A DNA stretch of 64,000 nt from NCBI RefSeq assembly GCF_048565625.1, contig NZ_JBLZUR010000001.1:62001-126000 (forward strand). The letters run 5' to 3'. The notes beneath the pieces are model-generated. The model saw only the letters and a list, made by a program, of their open reading frames with translations, was not told the DNA's origin and made no database searches. Position 1 is the first letter of the stretch; each line of letters begins with the position of its first letter. The translations under genes were made by a program, and so were the position numbers. Shown piece by piece: positions 46,859 to 54,898 of the stretch. The DNA is from JBLZUR01 sp048565625 (GTDB taxonomy: Bacteria > Pseudomonadota > Alphaproteobacteria > Sphingomonadales > Sphingomonadaceae).

Positions 46859-48871
46859 ATGATCCAGTCCGTGAAGGTCAAGAACCTCTCGCTCTCGAAG
46901 GACAATGTCCGCAAATCCAATCGCGATGCCGACCTCGACAGCCTCGCCGACAATATCGCCGCGCATGGCCTGTTGCAGAATCTCGTGGTCACGCCGCTCA
47001 AGAAGGCAGGACATTTCACCGTCAAGGCGGGCGGCCGCCGCTTGCGGGCGCTCCAGCGGCTGATCGATTCAGGTCGGCTTGCCGGGGACCATGAGGTTCA
47101 GGTGCTGGTGCTCGAGGATGATGCCGGATCGGCCGAAGCGAGCCTTGCCGAGAATTTCCACCGCGTCGCGATGAACCCGGCGGATGAGTGCTCGGCTTTC
47201 AAGCACTTCCTCGACAAGGGCGCGAGTGCCGAGGATGTGGCGAAACGTTTCGGCGTCACGACCCGCTTCGTTGAGCAGCGGGTACGGCTTGCCGAACTGG
47301 CTCCTCTCGTATTCGCGGCGCTGGCGGCGGGCGAGATCACGCTGGGGGTCGCCCAGGCTTATGCCGTCACGCCCGACGTCGATCGCCAGGCGCGCGTGTT
47401 CGAGAGCATGAGCCGGTCCTATTATGGCGACAATCCCGACAATATCCGCCGTGCGCTCCTCAACGGAACGGTCAAGGCGACCGACGCCAAGGCACGGTTC
47501 GTCGGCCGCGACGCCTATGTCGGCGCGGGCGGCCGGATCGAGCGCGACCTGTTCGGTGAAGATGTGGACGAGAGCTGGATCGACGTGGAGCTCATCGAGC
47601 AGCTGGCCGCCCAGAAGCTTGAAGCGGCCGCGGAAGCACTCGCTGCCGAACAGAAGCTGGCGTTCGTGACGCCGGTTCTCGCGACGCATGTGCCCTATGA
47701 TATGGAGTGCCAGCTCCACGAATATCATCCGCCGCTGCGCGAATTGAGTGGGGACGAGCAGGAGCGCGTCGACAGTCTCTCGGATGAGGGCGATGCGCTC
47801 ATCCGAGAGCTGGAAACTGAACTCGAGGACGGCACGCCCGAGGCCGAGGCGGCTTCGGCGCGGCTCGCCGACATAGAGCGGGAACTCGATACAATCGAGG
47901 CGTCGCGCACGATGGTCGACGATGCGATCAAGGACCAGCTGGGCACCTTCATCTATCTGGCGCCCGATGGCAGTCCGCGGGTGCACAGCCGCATGTTCAG
48001 TGAGCGCGCCATTCGTCAGGCGGGCGAGGACGCAGAACCCGAAGCACCGTCCGGCAAGGTCGCGGCCTCCCGGCTCAGCGCGATGCTGGTTGACGAACTC
48101 GCGACCCAGCGCCGGCAGATCCTGGCGGCCCATGTCGCCTCGGATGCCGGGTTCGCGCTCGATCTCACGATATTCCTGATGGCGCACCGGACGGTGTTCG
48201 CCAGCAGCTATGTCCGGGACCACTCGACGCTGCAGGCGGCCGCCGCGAGCTTCCCGATCGTCAGCTTCCGCGATGAAGGCAGCGCGGCGAGCAATGTCCT
48301 GACCGAACAGCGCCAGGCGCTCGATGTGAGCTGGGCAGGCGGGAACACGCTGTCGTCCCGCTTCGATGCCTTCCGGCAACTGGATGAACAGGCGCGCGCC
48401 GATTGGCTCGCCCATGTCCTGGCGCAGACGCTGGAACCGACACTCAACGTCGACGATGGCGGGCGCCGCAACGGCTTCCACGATCATCTCGGACGGCTGC
48501 TCGACATTGATGTCGCGCAATGGTGGCGGCCCGATGCCCAGAACTTCTTCGGGCGGGTGAAGAAGGACGTCATGCTCGAAGCGCTCGACGAGATCGGCGG
48601 GCCGGTGCTGCGCGGCCGATACAAGGACGCCAAGAAGGGTGACCTTGCCAATGCCTGCGCTGCGCTCTGTTCGGGGCAGGGCATCGTCGAGGCCGAAGTC
48701 CGGGAAAAGGCGCTCTCCTGGCTGCCGGACGAGATGCGGTTCGGCGCGATCGAAAAGCCCGAAAGCTTCCGGAGCTATTCCGCTTTCCTCAGCGATGAAG
48801 ACGACAGCGACGGCGGATCAGGGGAGATCGCCCCCGATGGCGATGCTGGCGACCTCGAACAGGCCGCCTGA
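46859..48871 (+). CDS. Large ParB/RepB-domain protein
   Basis: This 670-residue protein has a ParB N-terminal nuclease/CTPase-like domain (VKNLSLSKDNVRKSNRDADLDSLADNIAAHGLLQNLVVTP...KAGGRRLRALQRL) and a ParB helix-turn-helix (DKGASAEDVAKRFGVTTRFVEQRVRLAEL). A long acidic helical middle follows (RELETELEDGTPEAEAASARLADIERELDTIEAS), and then an uncharacterised C-terminal region. The size is about twice that of a partition ParB. In related elements it sits between a strawberry-notch helicase and ArdC, which suggests a transfer or maintenance role. Confidence 0.85.
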   Translation: MIQSVKVKNLSLSKDNVRKSNRDADLDSLADNIAAHGLLQNLVVTPLKKAGHFTVKAGGRRLRALQRLIDSGRLAGDHEVQVLVLEDDAGSAEASLAENFHRVAMNPADECSAFKHFLDKGASAEDVAKRFGVTTRFVEQRVRLAELAPLVFAALAAGEITLGVAQAYAVTPDVDRQARVFESMSRSYYGDNPDNIRRALLNGTVKATDAKARFVGRDAYVGAGGRIERDLFGEDVDESWIDVELIEQLAAQKLEAAAEALAAEQKLAFVTPVLATHVPYDMECQLHEYHPPLRELSGDEQERVDSLSDEGDALIRELETELEDGTPEAEAASARLADIERELDTIEASRTMVDDAIKDQLGTFIYLAPDGSPRVHSRMFSERAIRQAGEDAEPEAPSGKVAASRLSAMLVDELATQRRQILAAHVASDAGFALDLTIFLMAHRTVFASSYVRDHSTLQAAAASFPIVSFRDEGSAASNVLTEQRQALDVSWAGGNTLSSRFDAFRQLDEQARADWLAHVLAQTLEPTLNVDDGGRRNGFHDHLGRLLDIDVAQWWRPDAQNFFGRVKKDVMLEALDEIGGPVLRGRYKDAKKGDLANACAALCSGQGIVEAEVREKALSWLPDEMRFGAIEKPESFRSYSAFLSDEDDSDGGSGEIAPDGDAGDLEQAA

Positions 48872-48884
48872 GGCGAACGCCTAA

Positions 48885-48914
48885 CGGCGGGCGGCGCTTT
48901 CGTGTCGCCCGCCG
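48885..48914 (+). promoter_or_regulatory. Hairpin in ardC leader
   Basis: CGGCGGGCG pairs with CGCCCGCCG across a 12-nt loop, 50 nt before ardC. A second small hairpin, CGCCG/CGGCG, overlaps its 3' side. It lacks a T tract, so it is more likely a leader structure than a terminator. Confidence 0.4.
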
Positions 48915-48963
48915 CCCTTCATCGGCGGCGCTGAGACAGCCGCTCTTTCGCGGAGTATCCACC

Positions 48964-49887
48964 ATGACCCAATCATCGGGCCGGCCCTCGCCGGCCGAGA
49001 CCATCACGCGCGCCATCATCGACCGGCTCGAGGCCGGTGTGCGTCCCTGGGTAAGGCCCTGGCGATCATGCGCCGCGCAAGGGCGCCCTCTGCGGGCCAA
49101 TGGCGAGCCCTATCGTGGCATGAACACCTTTTGGCTATGGCTGGCCGCCGAGCAGTGTGGCTATCGGTCCCGCTACTGGATGACCTATCGGCAAGCACAA
49201 AGCCTCGGCGGCCAGGTCCGCGCCGGTGAGCAGTCGCAATTTGCGATCTTCTACAAGGCCTATTCGAAGAAGGTCGATTCCTACGAACGTCCGGGTGAGC
49301 TCGTCGATGAGCAGCGCCGGGTCATGCGGTCCTATGCGGTCTTCAATGCCGACCAGATCGACGCACTCCCAGGCGATTTCTATCCCGAAGCCCTCTCCCT
49401 CGTCCCGCCGGGCGACCGGCTCGGTCCGCGGGCGGAGCGCTTCGTCGACCGGCTGCCCGCGCGGCTGCGATGTGGCGGCGATCGTGCTTATTACGATCTG
49501 CGCCAGGACGTCATCACCATGCCGCCGGTCGAGCAATTCGACACGCGCGCCGCCTGGGCAGCCACCATCGCGCATGAGGCCGGCCACTGGACAGGCCATC
49601 CAGCCCGGCTTGCCCGATCGTTCGGGAAGCGCTTCGGCGATCAGGCATATGCGTTCGAGGAGTTGGTCGCCGAACTGACAGCAGCGCTGATTGGCGCCGA
49701 TGTGGGTCTCCCAACCACCCATCTCGACGATCACGCGGCTTATATCGGCTCCTGGCTCGCCATTTTGCGCAAGGATAATCGCGCATTGCTGACGGCGGCT
49801 GCGCGAGCGGAGGAAGCCGCCGGGTTTCTGCTGCGGGCAACCGATCTCGCTTGCGAGGATGATCTGGACGAGCAGGCGGCTGCTTGA
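48964..49887 (+). CDS. ardC: ArdC-type antirestriction / zincin-like protein
   Basis: This 307-residue protein has an N-terminal ssDNA-binding ArdC domain (ITRAIIDRLEAGVRPWVRPWRS...GEPYRGMNTFWLWLAA) and a C-terminal zincin-like metallopeptidase domain with TIAHEAGHWTGH (His204, Glu205, His208) and a later Glu in FEELVAELTAALIG. ArdC proteins protect incoming plasmid DNA from restriction during conjugation. It closes the helicase/ParB-like cluster just before the arsenic operon. Confidence 0.88.
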   Translation: MTQSSGRPSPAETITRAIIDRLEAGVRPWVRPWRSCAAQGRPLRANGEPYRGMNTFWLWLAAEQCGYRSRYWMTYRQAQSLGGQVRAGEQSQFAIFYKAYSKKVDSYERPGELVDEQRRVMRSYAVFNADQIDALPGDFYPEALSLVPPGDRLGPRAERFVDRLPARLRCGGDRAYYDLRQDVITMPPVEQFDTRAAWAATIAHEAGHWTGHPARLARSFGKRFGDQAYAFEELVAELTAALIGADVGLPTTHLDDHAAYIGSWLAILRKDNRALLTAAARAEEAAGFLLRATDLACEDDLDEQAAA

Positions 49888-49904
49888 TCTCGCCATGTCG
49901 CCGA

Positions 49905-49946
49905 TTGCACCATATCCATATATCCGCTATCGTGGATATATGGATA
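49905..49946 (+). promoter_or_regulatory. Leaderless arsR promoter with embedded operator
   Basis: TTGCAC (49905-49910) and TATCGT (49928-49933) are 17 nt apart. The predicted start of transcription falls at the arsR ATG (49940). A 13-bp perfect inverted repeat, TATCCATATATCC-N8-GGATATATGGATA (49913-49946), covers the spacer, surrounds the -10 and extends over the start codon. No Shine-Dalgarno sequence is present. This fits ArsR autorepression and a leaderless mRNA. Confidence 0.7.
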
Positions 49947-50278
49947 ACGAATCTGTCATCGTCGCGTTGGGCGCGCTTGCCCAAGCCACGCGCCTCGACG
50001 CCTTCCGCCTTCTGGTGCGTCACGAACCCGAAGGCCTTCCTGCCGGCGAGGTCGCCAAGGCGCTGGATGTCCCGCAGAACACGATGTCGGTGCATTTGGC
50101 GACCCTGGCGCGTGCCGGCCTGGTCACATCCGAGCGGCGCAGCCGGATCATCAACTACCGCGCCGATCTCGATGCGCTCCGCTCCGTGATGCTGTTCCTC
50201 GTCAAGGACTGCTGTGGTGGCCGGGCCGAGCTCTGCCATCCACTTGCGGATGAACTGCTTGCCTGTCGTGCTGCCTGA
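49940..50278 (+). CDS. arsR: ArsR-family arsenic-responsive repressor
   Basis: This 112-residue winged-helix protein fits the ArsR/SmtB family (LGALAQATRLDAFRLLVRHEPEGLPAGEVAKALDVPQNTMSVHLATLARAGLVTSERRSRIINY). A C-terminal CC pair in KDCCGG and a Cys in LCHPL could bind As(III). The usual ELCVCDL motif is not present, so the metal site is of a different type. It is the first gene of the arsenic operon and overlaps its own operator. Confidence 0.9.
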   Translation: MDNESVIVALGALAQATRLDAFRLLVRHEPEGLPAGEVAKALDVPQNTMSVHLATLARAGLVTSERRSRIINYRADLDALRSVMLFLVKDCCGGRAELCHPLADELLACRAA

Positions 50279-50290
50279 AAGGACATCAAC

Positions 50291-50899
50291 ATGACTGATC
50301 GCCTGTTGAACGTACTGTTTCTTTGCACGGGCAATTCCGCCCGTTCCATCATGGCCGAGGCGATCCTCAGCCGTGAAGGGCTAGGCCGTTTCAAATCGTT
50401 CAGCGCCGGCAGCCAGCCCAAGGGCGAGGTCCATCCGTTCACCATTCATCTCTTGGAGAAGCTGAACTACGACGCAAGCCGGTTCCGCTCGAAGAGTTGG
50501 GAAGAGTTTTCCGGCCCCGATGCGCCGTCCTTGGATTTCGTGTTTACGGTCTGCGACAATGCCGCCAACGAGCTTTGCCCGGTTTGGCCGGGGCAGCCGC
50601 TGACCGCCAATTGGGGGGTGCCCGATCCGGCCGCTATCGAGGACAGCGAAACGGTGCAGCACGCGGCCTTCTTCGATACATACAGGATGCTGTTCAATCG
50701 CATCTCGCTGTTCACCAACCTGCCGTTCGAAGGCCTCGACAAGATGAGTCTACAGAACCGGCTGAACCGGATCGGCAAGGAACAGGGCCGCGCCGACCTC
50801 CCAAGCGAAAAGGTGCCTGGTGCATGGGCAATGCCGCAATCGATATCGTCATCTATCACAATCCCGAGTGTGGGACGTCGCGCAACACGCTGGCGATGA
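50291..50899 (+). CDS. arsC: Low-molecular-weight phosphatase-type arsenate reductase
   Basis: This 202-residue protein has the phosphatase P-loop LFLCTGNSARS (nucleophile Cys12) and the downstream FTVCDNAANELCPVWPGQP, as in the LMW-phosphatase-like arsenate reductases. It reduces As(V) to As(III). Its last 25 codons overlap the next gene in another frame, and the end SSSITIPSVGRRATRWR looks like a non-homologous tail, since related proteins are about 165-175 residues long. Confidence 0.85.
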   Translation: MTDRLLNVLFLCTGNSARSIMAEAILSREGLGRFKSFSAGSQPKGEVHPFTIHLLEKLNYDASRFRSKSWEEFSGPDAPSLDFVFTVCDNAANELCPVWPGQPLTANWGVPDPAAIEDSETVQHAAFFDTYRMLFNRISLFTNLPFEGLDKMSLQNRLNRIGKEQGRADLPSEKVPGAWAMPQSISSSITIPSVGRRATRWR

Positions 50900-51264
50900 T
50901 CCGCAACGCCGGGATCGAGCCGCATGTGATCGAATATCTCAAGACGCCGCCCAACCGCCCGCGCCTGGTTTCGCTCATCGCCCGCATGGGCATCAGCGCA
51001 CGCCAGTTGCTCCGCGAGAAGGGCACGCCCTTCGCCGAGCTGGGTCTTGCCGATCCGACGTTCAGCGATGACCAGCTCATTGATGCGATGATCGAGCATC
51101 CGATCCTCATCAACCGGCCAATCGTTGTGTCGCCGCTCGGCGTGAAACTCTGCCGTCCATCGGAAGAGGTGCTCGATCTTCTCCCGTCCGCCCAGCGCGG
51201 GGCTTTCACCAAGGAAGATGGCGAGCAGGTCATCGACGCCGCCGGCAAGAGGATCGGGGCGTGA
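50824..51264 (+). CDS. arsC: Glutaredoxin-type arsenate reductase
   Basis: This 146-residue ArsC/Spx-fold protein has the active site YHNPECGTSRNTLAMI and Arg residues in RPRLV, NRPIVVSPLGVKLCRP as in plasmid R773 ArsC. It reduces arsenate using glutathione and glutaredoxin. It starts 76 nt before the preceding arsC ends. It is unrelated in fold to that first arsC, so the operon has two independent arsenate reduction routes. Confidence 0.9.
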   Translation: MGNAAIDIVIYHNPECGTSRNTLAMIRNAGIEPHVIEYLKTPPNRPRLVSLIARMGISARQLLREKGTPFAELGLADPTFSDDQLIDAMIEHPILINRPIVVSPLGVKLCRPSEEVLDLLPSAQRGAFTKEDGEQVIDAAGKRIGA

Positions 51265-52328
51265 ACGCGACCGTTGCGGCACAACCCAAGCCGGCGATCA
51301 ACAGCTTCGAACGCTATTTGAGCGTCTGGGTGGCGCTCTGCATCGCTGTCGGCATCGCGCTCGGCTATTCGCTGCCGAATCTGTTCGCAGCCATCGCATC
51401 GGCCGAGATCGCGCGCGTGAACCTGGTCGTGGCTGTGCTGATCTGGCTGATGATCGTCCCCATGCTGCTCAAGATCGACCTCGGCGCGTTGGGGTCGGTT
51501 CGCCAACACTGGAAGGGCGTCGGCGTCACCCTCTTCATCAACTGGGCGGTGAAGCCCTTTTCAATGGCGCTGCTCGGCACGCTGTTCCTGGGATGGCTCT
51601 TCCGGCCGCTGCTGCCGCAGGGCGAGATCAACGCCTATATCGCCGGGCTCATCCTGCTCGCCGCCGCCCCCTGCACGGCGATGGTGTTCGTCTGGTCGAA
51701 CCTATGCGACGGCGAGCCGACCTATACGCTGAGCCAGGTGGCGCTCAACGACGTGATCATGGTCTTCGCCTTCGCACCGCTGGTCGGACTGCTGCTGGGC
51801 GTCGCCTCGATCACAGTGCCCTGGGACACGCTGCTCATCTCGGTCCTGCTCTATATCGTCGTGCCCGTCATCGTCGCGCAGATCATTCGTCGGGCGTTGC
51901 TATCGTCAGGCGGGCAGCCGGCGCTGGATCGGCTGCTGGCAACGCTTGGGCCGGTGTCGCTGGTTGCGCTGCTGACGACGCTCGTCCTCTTGTTCGGCTT
52001 CCAGGGCTCGGCGATCCTGGCTCATCCGCTGGTCATCGCACTGATTGCCATTCCCATCCTCATCCAGGTCTACTTCAATGCGGGCCTGGCCTATTGGCTC
52101 AGTCGGCGCTTCGGCGTGGCCTGGTGCGTCGCCGCTCCGGCCGCGCTGATCGGCGCGTCCAATTTCTTCGAGCTCGCGGTTGCAGCCGCGATCAGCCTGT
52201 TCGGCCTCAATTCCGGGGCCGCGCTCGCGACCGTGGTGGGCGTGCTGGTCGAGGTGCCGGTAATGCTGTCTGTCGTCAGCATCGTGAAGAAGACGCGGCC
52301 CTGGTACGAGCAACGCGTTCCTGCATGA
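51261..52328 (+). CDS. acr3: Arsenite efflux permease ACR3
   Basis: This 355-residue membrane protein has ten hydrophobic helices and Acr3 signatures including FINWAVKPFSMALLGTLFLGWLF, LLAAAPCTAMVFVWSNLCDGEP with the conserved Cys, and GASNFFELAVAAAISLFG. It exports As(III) in exchange for protons. The GTG start overlaps the arsC stop (GTGA), and the end overlaps the acetyltransferase start (ATGA). Confidence 0.92.
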   Translation: MNATVAAQPKPAINSFERYLSVWVALCIAVGIALGYSLPNLFAAIASAEIARVNLVVAVLIWLMIVPMLLKIDLGALGSVRQHWKGVGVTLFINWAVKPFSMALLGTLFLGWLFRPLLPQGEINAYIAGLILLAAAPCTAMVFVWSNLCDGEPTYTLSQVALNDVIMVFAFAPLVGLLLGVASITVPWDTLLISVLLYIVVPVIVAQIIRRALLSSGGQPALDRLLATLGPVSLVALLTTLVLLFGFQGSAILAHPLVIALIAIPILIQVYFNAGLAYWLSRRFGVAWCVAAPAALIGASNFFELAVAAAISLFGLNSGAALATVVGVLVEVPVMLSVVSIVKKTRPWYEQRVPA

Positions 52329-52756
52329 TCGCTACACTGCTGGATCCCAGGTCGCTTTCCGACCTGATGGCGGAGCTGAGCGCGGCGGGTCTGCCTGCCA
52401 GTGATCTCGCCGAGGCGGGACGCCGCTTCTTTCGGTTCGAGGATGATGCGGGCATTGTCGGCTATGGCGGGATCGAAGGCGACGGCTCCGACCGCCTGCT
52501 GCGCTCGCTGGTCGTGAAGGCCGATCGGCGCGGATGCGGATTGGGCGGTGCCATTCTCACGGCAGTCGAACGCGCTGCAGCTGATGAGGGCGCGACTAGC
52601 CTGTACCTGCTCACCACGACCGCCGAGCCTTTCTTTCGCCGTCACGGCTATGAAACAGCCGAACGGACCGACGTTCCTGCCGTCATCGCGCAATCGGCCG
52701 AGTTCCGATCGCTATGCCCGGCGAGCGCCGCCCTTTTGTACAAATGGATTGCCTGA
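52325..52756 (+). CDS. arsN2: ArsN2-like GNAT acetyltransferase
   Basis: This 143-residue GNAT has the acetyl-CoA loop SLVVKADRRGCGLGGAILTAVERAA and a C-terminal FFRRHGYETAERTDVPAVIAQSAEF. It matches the small acetyltransferases annotated as ArsN2 in arsenic operons. Related ArsN1 enzymes acetylate arsinothricin or phosphinothricin. The substrate of ArsN2 is not settled. Both ends overlap neighbouring genes by 1-4 nt. Confidence 0.78.
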   Translation: MIATLLDPRSLSDLMAELSAAGLPASDLAEAGRRFFRFEDDAGIVGYGGIEGDGSDRLLRSLVVKADRRGCGLGGAILTAVERAAADEGATSLYLLTTTAEPFFRRHGYETAERTDVPAVIAQSAEFRSLCPASAALLYKWIA

Positions 52757-53496
52757 TGTCGCGTCTTCGTATCCTTCCCGAACCCGATCACATGCCCGCG
52801 CTGGACCGTGCAATGATCCGGCCCGATCTCGCCGCCGGGCTCGGCGCGCTTGAGCCGAAACCTCGCATCCTCCTCCTCTACGGCTCGCTGCGCGAGCGGT
52901 CGTTCAGTCGCTTCGCGGTCGAGGAAGCGGCCCGGCTGCTCATCCTCTTCGGCGCCGAAGTGCGGATCTTCGATCCGGCCGATCTCCCGCTCCCCGACCA
53001 GATCAAGGACGATGATCACCCGGCGGTGCATGAGCTTCGCGAGCATGCGCTCTGGTCCGAAGGCATGGTCTGGTGCAGCCCCGAACGGCACGGCCAGATC
53101 ACCGGCATCATGAAAGCGCAGATCGACCATTTGCCGCTCGAATTCGGCGGCATGCGTCCGACCCAGGGCCGGACCCTGGCCGTCATGCAGGTTTCGGGCG
53201 GATCGCAGTCGTTCAACGCAGTCAACACGTTGCGGCTGCTCGGGCGGTGGATGCGCATGTTCACCATCCCCAACCAGTCGAGCATTGCTATGGCGTTCAA
53301 GGAGTTCGACGAGGACGGCCGTCTCAGTGCCTCAAGCTATTATGACCGGATCGTCGACGTCATGGAGGAGCTGGTGCGCTTCACGGTGCTGACACGTCGC
53401 CATGCCGATCAACTCGTGGACCGCTATTCGGAACGCAAGGCGGCAGCCGCCAAGCGCGACGCGGCACAAGATCTGGCCTCACGGTCGACGGCCTGA
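52756..53496 (+). CDS. arsH: ArsH NADPH-dependent FMN reductase
   Basis: This 246-residue flavoprotein matches ArsH (PRILLLYGSLRERSFSRFAVEEAARLL, IFDPADLPLPDQ, WCSPERHGQITGIMKAQIDHLPLEFGGMRPTQGRTLAVMQVSGGSQSFNAVNTLRLLGRWMRMFTIPNQSS). ArsH oxidises trivalent organoarsenicals to less toxic pentavalent forms. The start overlaps the arsN2 stop (TGATG). It is the last gene of the operon. Confidence 0.92.
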   Translation: MSRLRILPEPDHMPALDRAMIRPDLAAGLGALEPKPRILLLYGSLRERSFSRFAVEEAARLLILFGAEVRIFDPADLPLPDQIKDDDHPAVHELREHALWSEGMVWCSPERHGQITGIMKAQIDHLPLEFGGMRPTQGRTLAVMQVSGGSQSFNAVNTLRLLGRWMRMFTIPNQSSIAMAFKEFDEDGRLSASSYYDRIVDVMEELVRFTVLTRRHADQLVDRYSERKAAAAKRDAAQDLASRSTA

Positions 53497-53843
53497 CGGC
53501 CCGGCGCTTGCGATGCGACGCGCTTTCATGCCGTCCTGTGCGCATCGGGAGATCGGGTTGCGGGTGCCCTTCTTAAGGTCCTCTGCGCCATGAATGCCTG
53601 ACGCGACAGGGCCTTCGCGCCTTTCGCCAGAGGATGCGGCACATGGGCCATCGCGCTGGCGGCGGCAACCCGAACGCTCCGGCCGTGTTGGCGCGCCGAG
53701 GCGCGCCGGCCCGCACCACCCGGACCTTATCGGGTTCCCCTTGGGCGTTGCCCGGCGGTGCCGCCGCCGCTTTTTCGATGGCCCGGAGGGTGCGCATCCG
53801 GCGGGAAGGCCGCCGGCCCTGCGACACGGAAAGGCAATCCCTC
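53497..53843. other. Leader region between arsH and DUF2493 gene
   Basis: This 347-bp stretch has no supported gene, although a reading frame stays open through it ahead of 53844. It contains the hairpin leader element at 53709-53762 and other GC-rich dyads. Confidence 0.45.
53709..53762 (+). promoter_or_regulatory. Hairpin leader element, copy 1 (DUF2493 gene)
   Basis: GCCCGCACCACCC is followed by a stem ACCCG (53718-53722)/CGGGT (53731-53735), then TTCCCC and GCGTTGCCCGGCGGTG. Copy 2 before ssb has ACCCC/GGGGT at the same stem, a compensatory change of the closing pair. Copy 3 precedes the DUF3768 gene. Confidence 0.5.
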
Positions 53844-54785
53844 ATGACCAGCTCCCTTTCAGCAGTGCTCCAAGCACTCGAACTCGGCCATCTCGACCTG
53901 ACGGGCGACCAACGCACGATGGAAGCGCCGCCACCGGCCGAGGCGCTCGAACAGACCGTCAGCGCCATCTGGAGCGATCTCTTCGCGCTCTTCCCCTTCA
54001 CCGCGCTCGAACGCGACATCGAGGATCTGGGCTGGGGCTTCGTCAATCTCTTCCACCGCGCGGCCGCCAAGAAGCATCAGCTGATCGACCGCCTGACCGA
54101 CGAGATCCGGCTCCTGCTCGCCGAGCAGGACGGGTCGGAGATCGCGACCGCCGATCTCGAGGACAAGATCGATCTCGCCCGCAAGGTCGAGCAGTCCGCC
54201 CAGGCCTATGAGGGGATGCGCGACACCGCGGCGCGCCACTATCTGCACGAGACCGGCCGCTCCTGGGTGCCCGCGACCGGCAACCGCATCTCGCTCGGCA
54301 CGACCGCTGCGATCGTCGATGGCCGGGCCTATTTGCAGGCGCGGCGCGAGCGGGTGCGCGATGCCAATATGGTCCATGGCACGCCCGTGGTCTTCGCCGG
54401 CGGGCGCCTTCGCTTCGCCAGCGACGACGAGGCCAAGCAGTTTGCCGACAATCTGCTGCGGACCCTCAAGGCCGTGCGCGAGCGTGTGGGCGACATGTAT
54501 CTCGTCCATGGCGGCGACATGAAGGGCATCGAGCGTCTTGCAGCATCCTGGGCCGAGCAGAACGGCATCCAGCAGCTGCGGTTCGGCCTTGATCGCAAGC
54601 TTGGCGATCGTGCCGGCTTCCGGCGCAACGAGCAGATGCTCTCGGTCAAGCCGCGCTACGTCATCGCCTTCCAGGGCAACGGCGTCACCGAAAGGCTGGT
54701 GATCGAGGCCAAGGCGCGCGGCATCCATGTCGTCGATCGCCGCGGACCGCTCGGAACGCCGCCGGCGGCTTTATCCCGCGGCTGA
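53844..54785 (+). CDS. DUF2493 (SLOG/YspA-like) protein
   Basis: This 313-residue protein has a helical N-terminal region of about 190 residues and a C-terminal SLOG-like DUF2493 domain with VHGGDMKGIERLAASWAEQNGI, GDRAGFRRNEQML and VIAFQGNGVTERLVIEAKARGI. SLOG domains bind nucleotides or ADP-ribose derivatives and occur in stress and phage-defence systems. DUF2493 proteins are frequent on sphingomonad plasmids. The ATG at 53844 is chosen because homology starts there. It is followed by a strong terminator. Confidence 0.8.
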   Translation: MTSSLSAVLQALELGHLDLTGDQRTMEAPPPAEALEQTVSAIWSDLFALFPFTALERDIEDLGWGFVNLFHRAAAKKHQLIDRLTDEIRLLLAEQDGSEIATADLEDKIDLARKVEQSAQAYEGMRDTAARHYLHETGRSWVPATGNRISLGTTAAIVDGRAYLQARRERVRDANMVHGTPVVFAGGRLRFASDDEAKQFADNLLRTLKAVRERVGDMYLVHGGDMKGIERLAASWAEQNGIQQLRFGLDRKLGDRAGFRRNEQMLSVKPRYVIAFQGNGVTERLVIEAKARGIHVVDRRGPLGTPPAALSRG

Positions 54786-54792
54786 CCGCCGT

Positions 54793-54818
54793 GCCGGCCG
54801 CTTCGGCGGCCGGCTTTT
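54793..54818 (+). terminator. Rho-independent terminator after DUF2493 gene
   Basis: GCCGGCCGC pairs with GCGGCCGGC around a TTCG tetraloop and is followed by TTTTCT, 8 nt after the stop. Confidence 0.85.
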
Positions 54819-54845
54819 CTCAATCTCACGAATGCCGGTGCCGGA

Positions 54846-54855
54846 GGGGAGGGGG
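54846..54855 (+). promoter_or_regulatory. GGGGAGGGGG leader motif before HEPN-like gene
   Basis: The motif lies 44 nt before the ATG at 54899. A GGAGGT ribosome site follows. Confidence 0.35.
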
Positions 54856-54898
54856 CGGGGTGGATGCGTCCCTTGTTCCCTTTCGGAGGTTCCGCATC

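Noticed and set aside
44765..47014. A minus-strand frame of 1,184 codons running from 47014 to 43460
   Set aside because: Only the last 434 codons form the RIT cargo protein with its own signal peptide. The rest is antisense to the helicase fragment and crosses the inverted repeat.
47069..48520. A 483-codon minus-strand frame inside the large ParB-like gene
   Set aside because: It is antisense to ParB motifs, lacks a ribosome site and shows shadow-frame composition.
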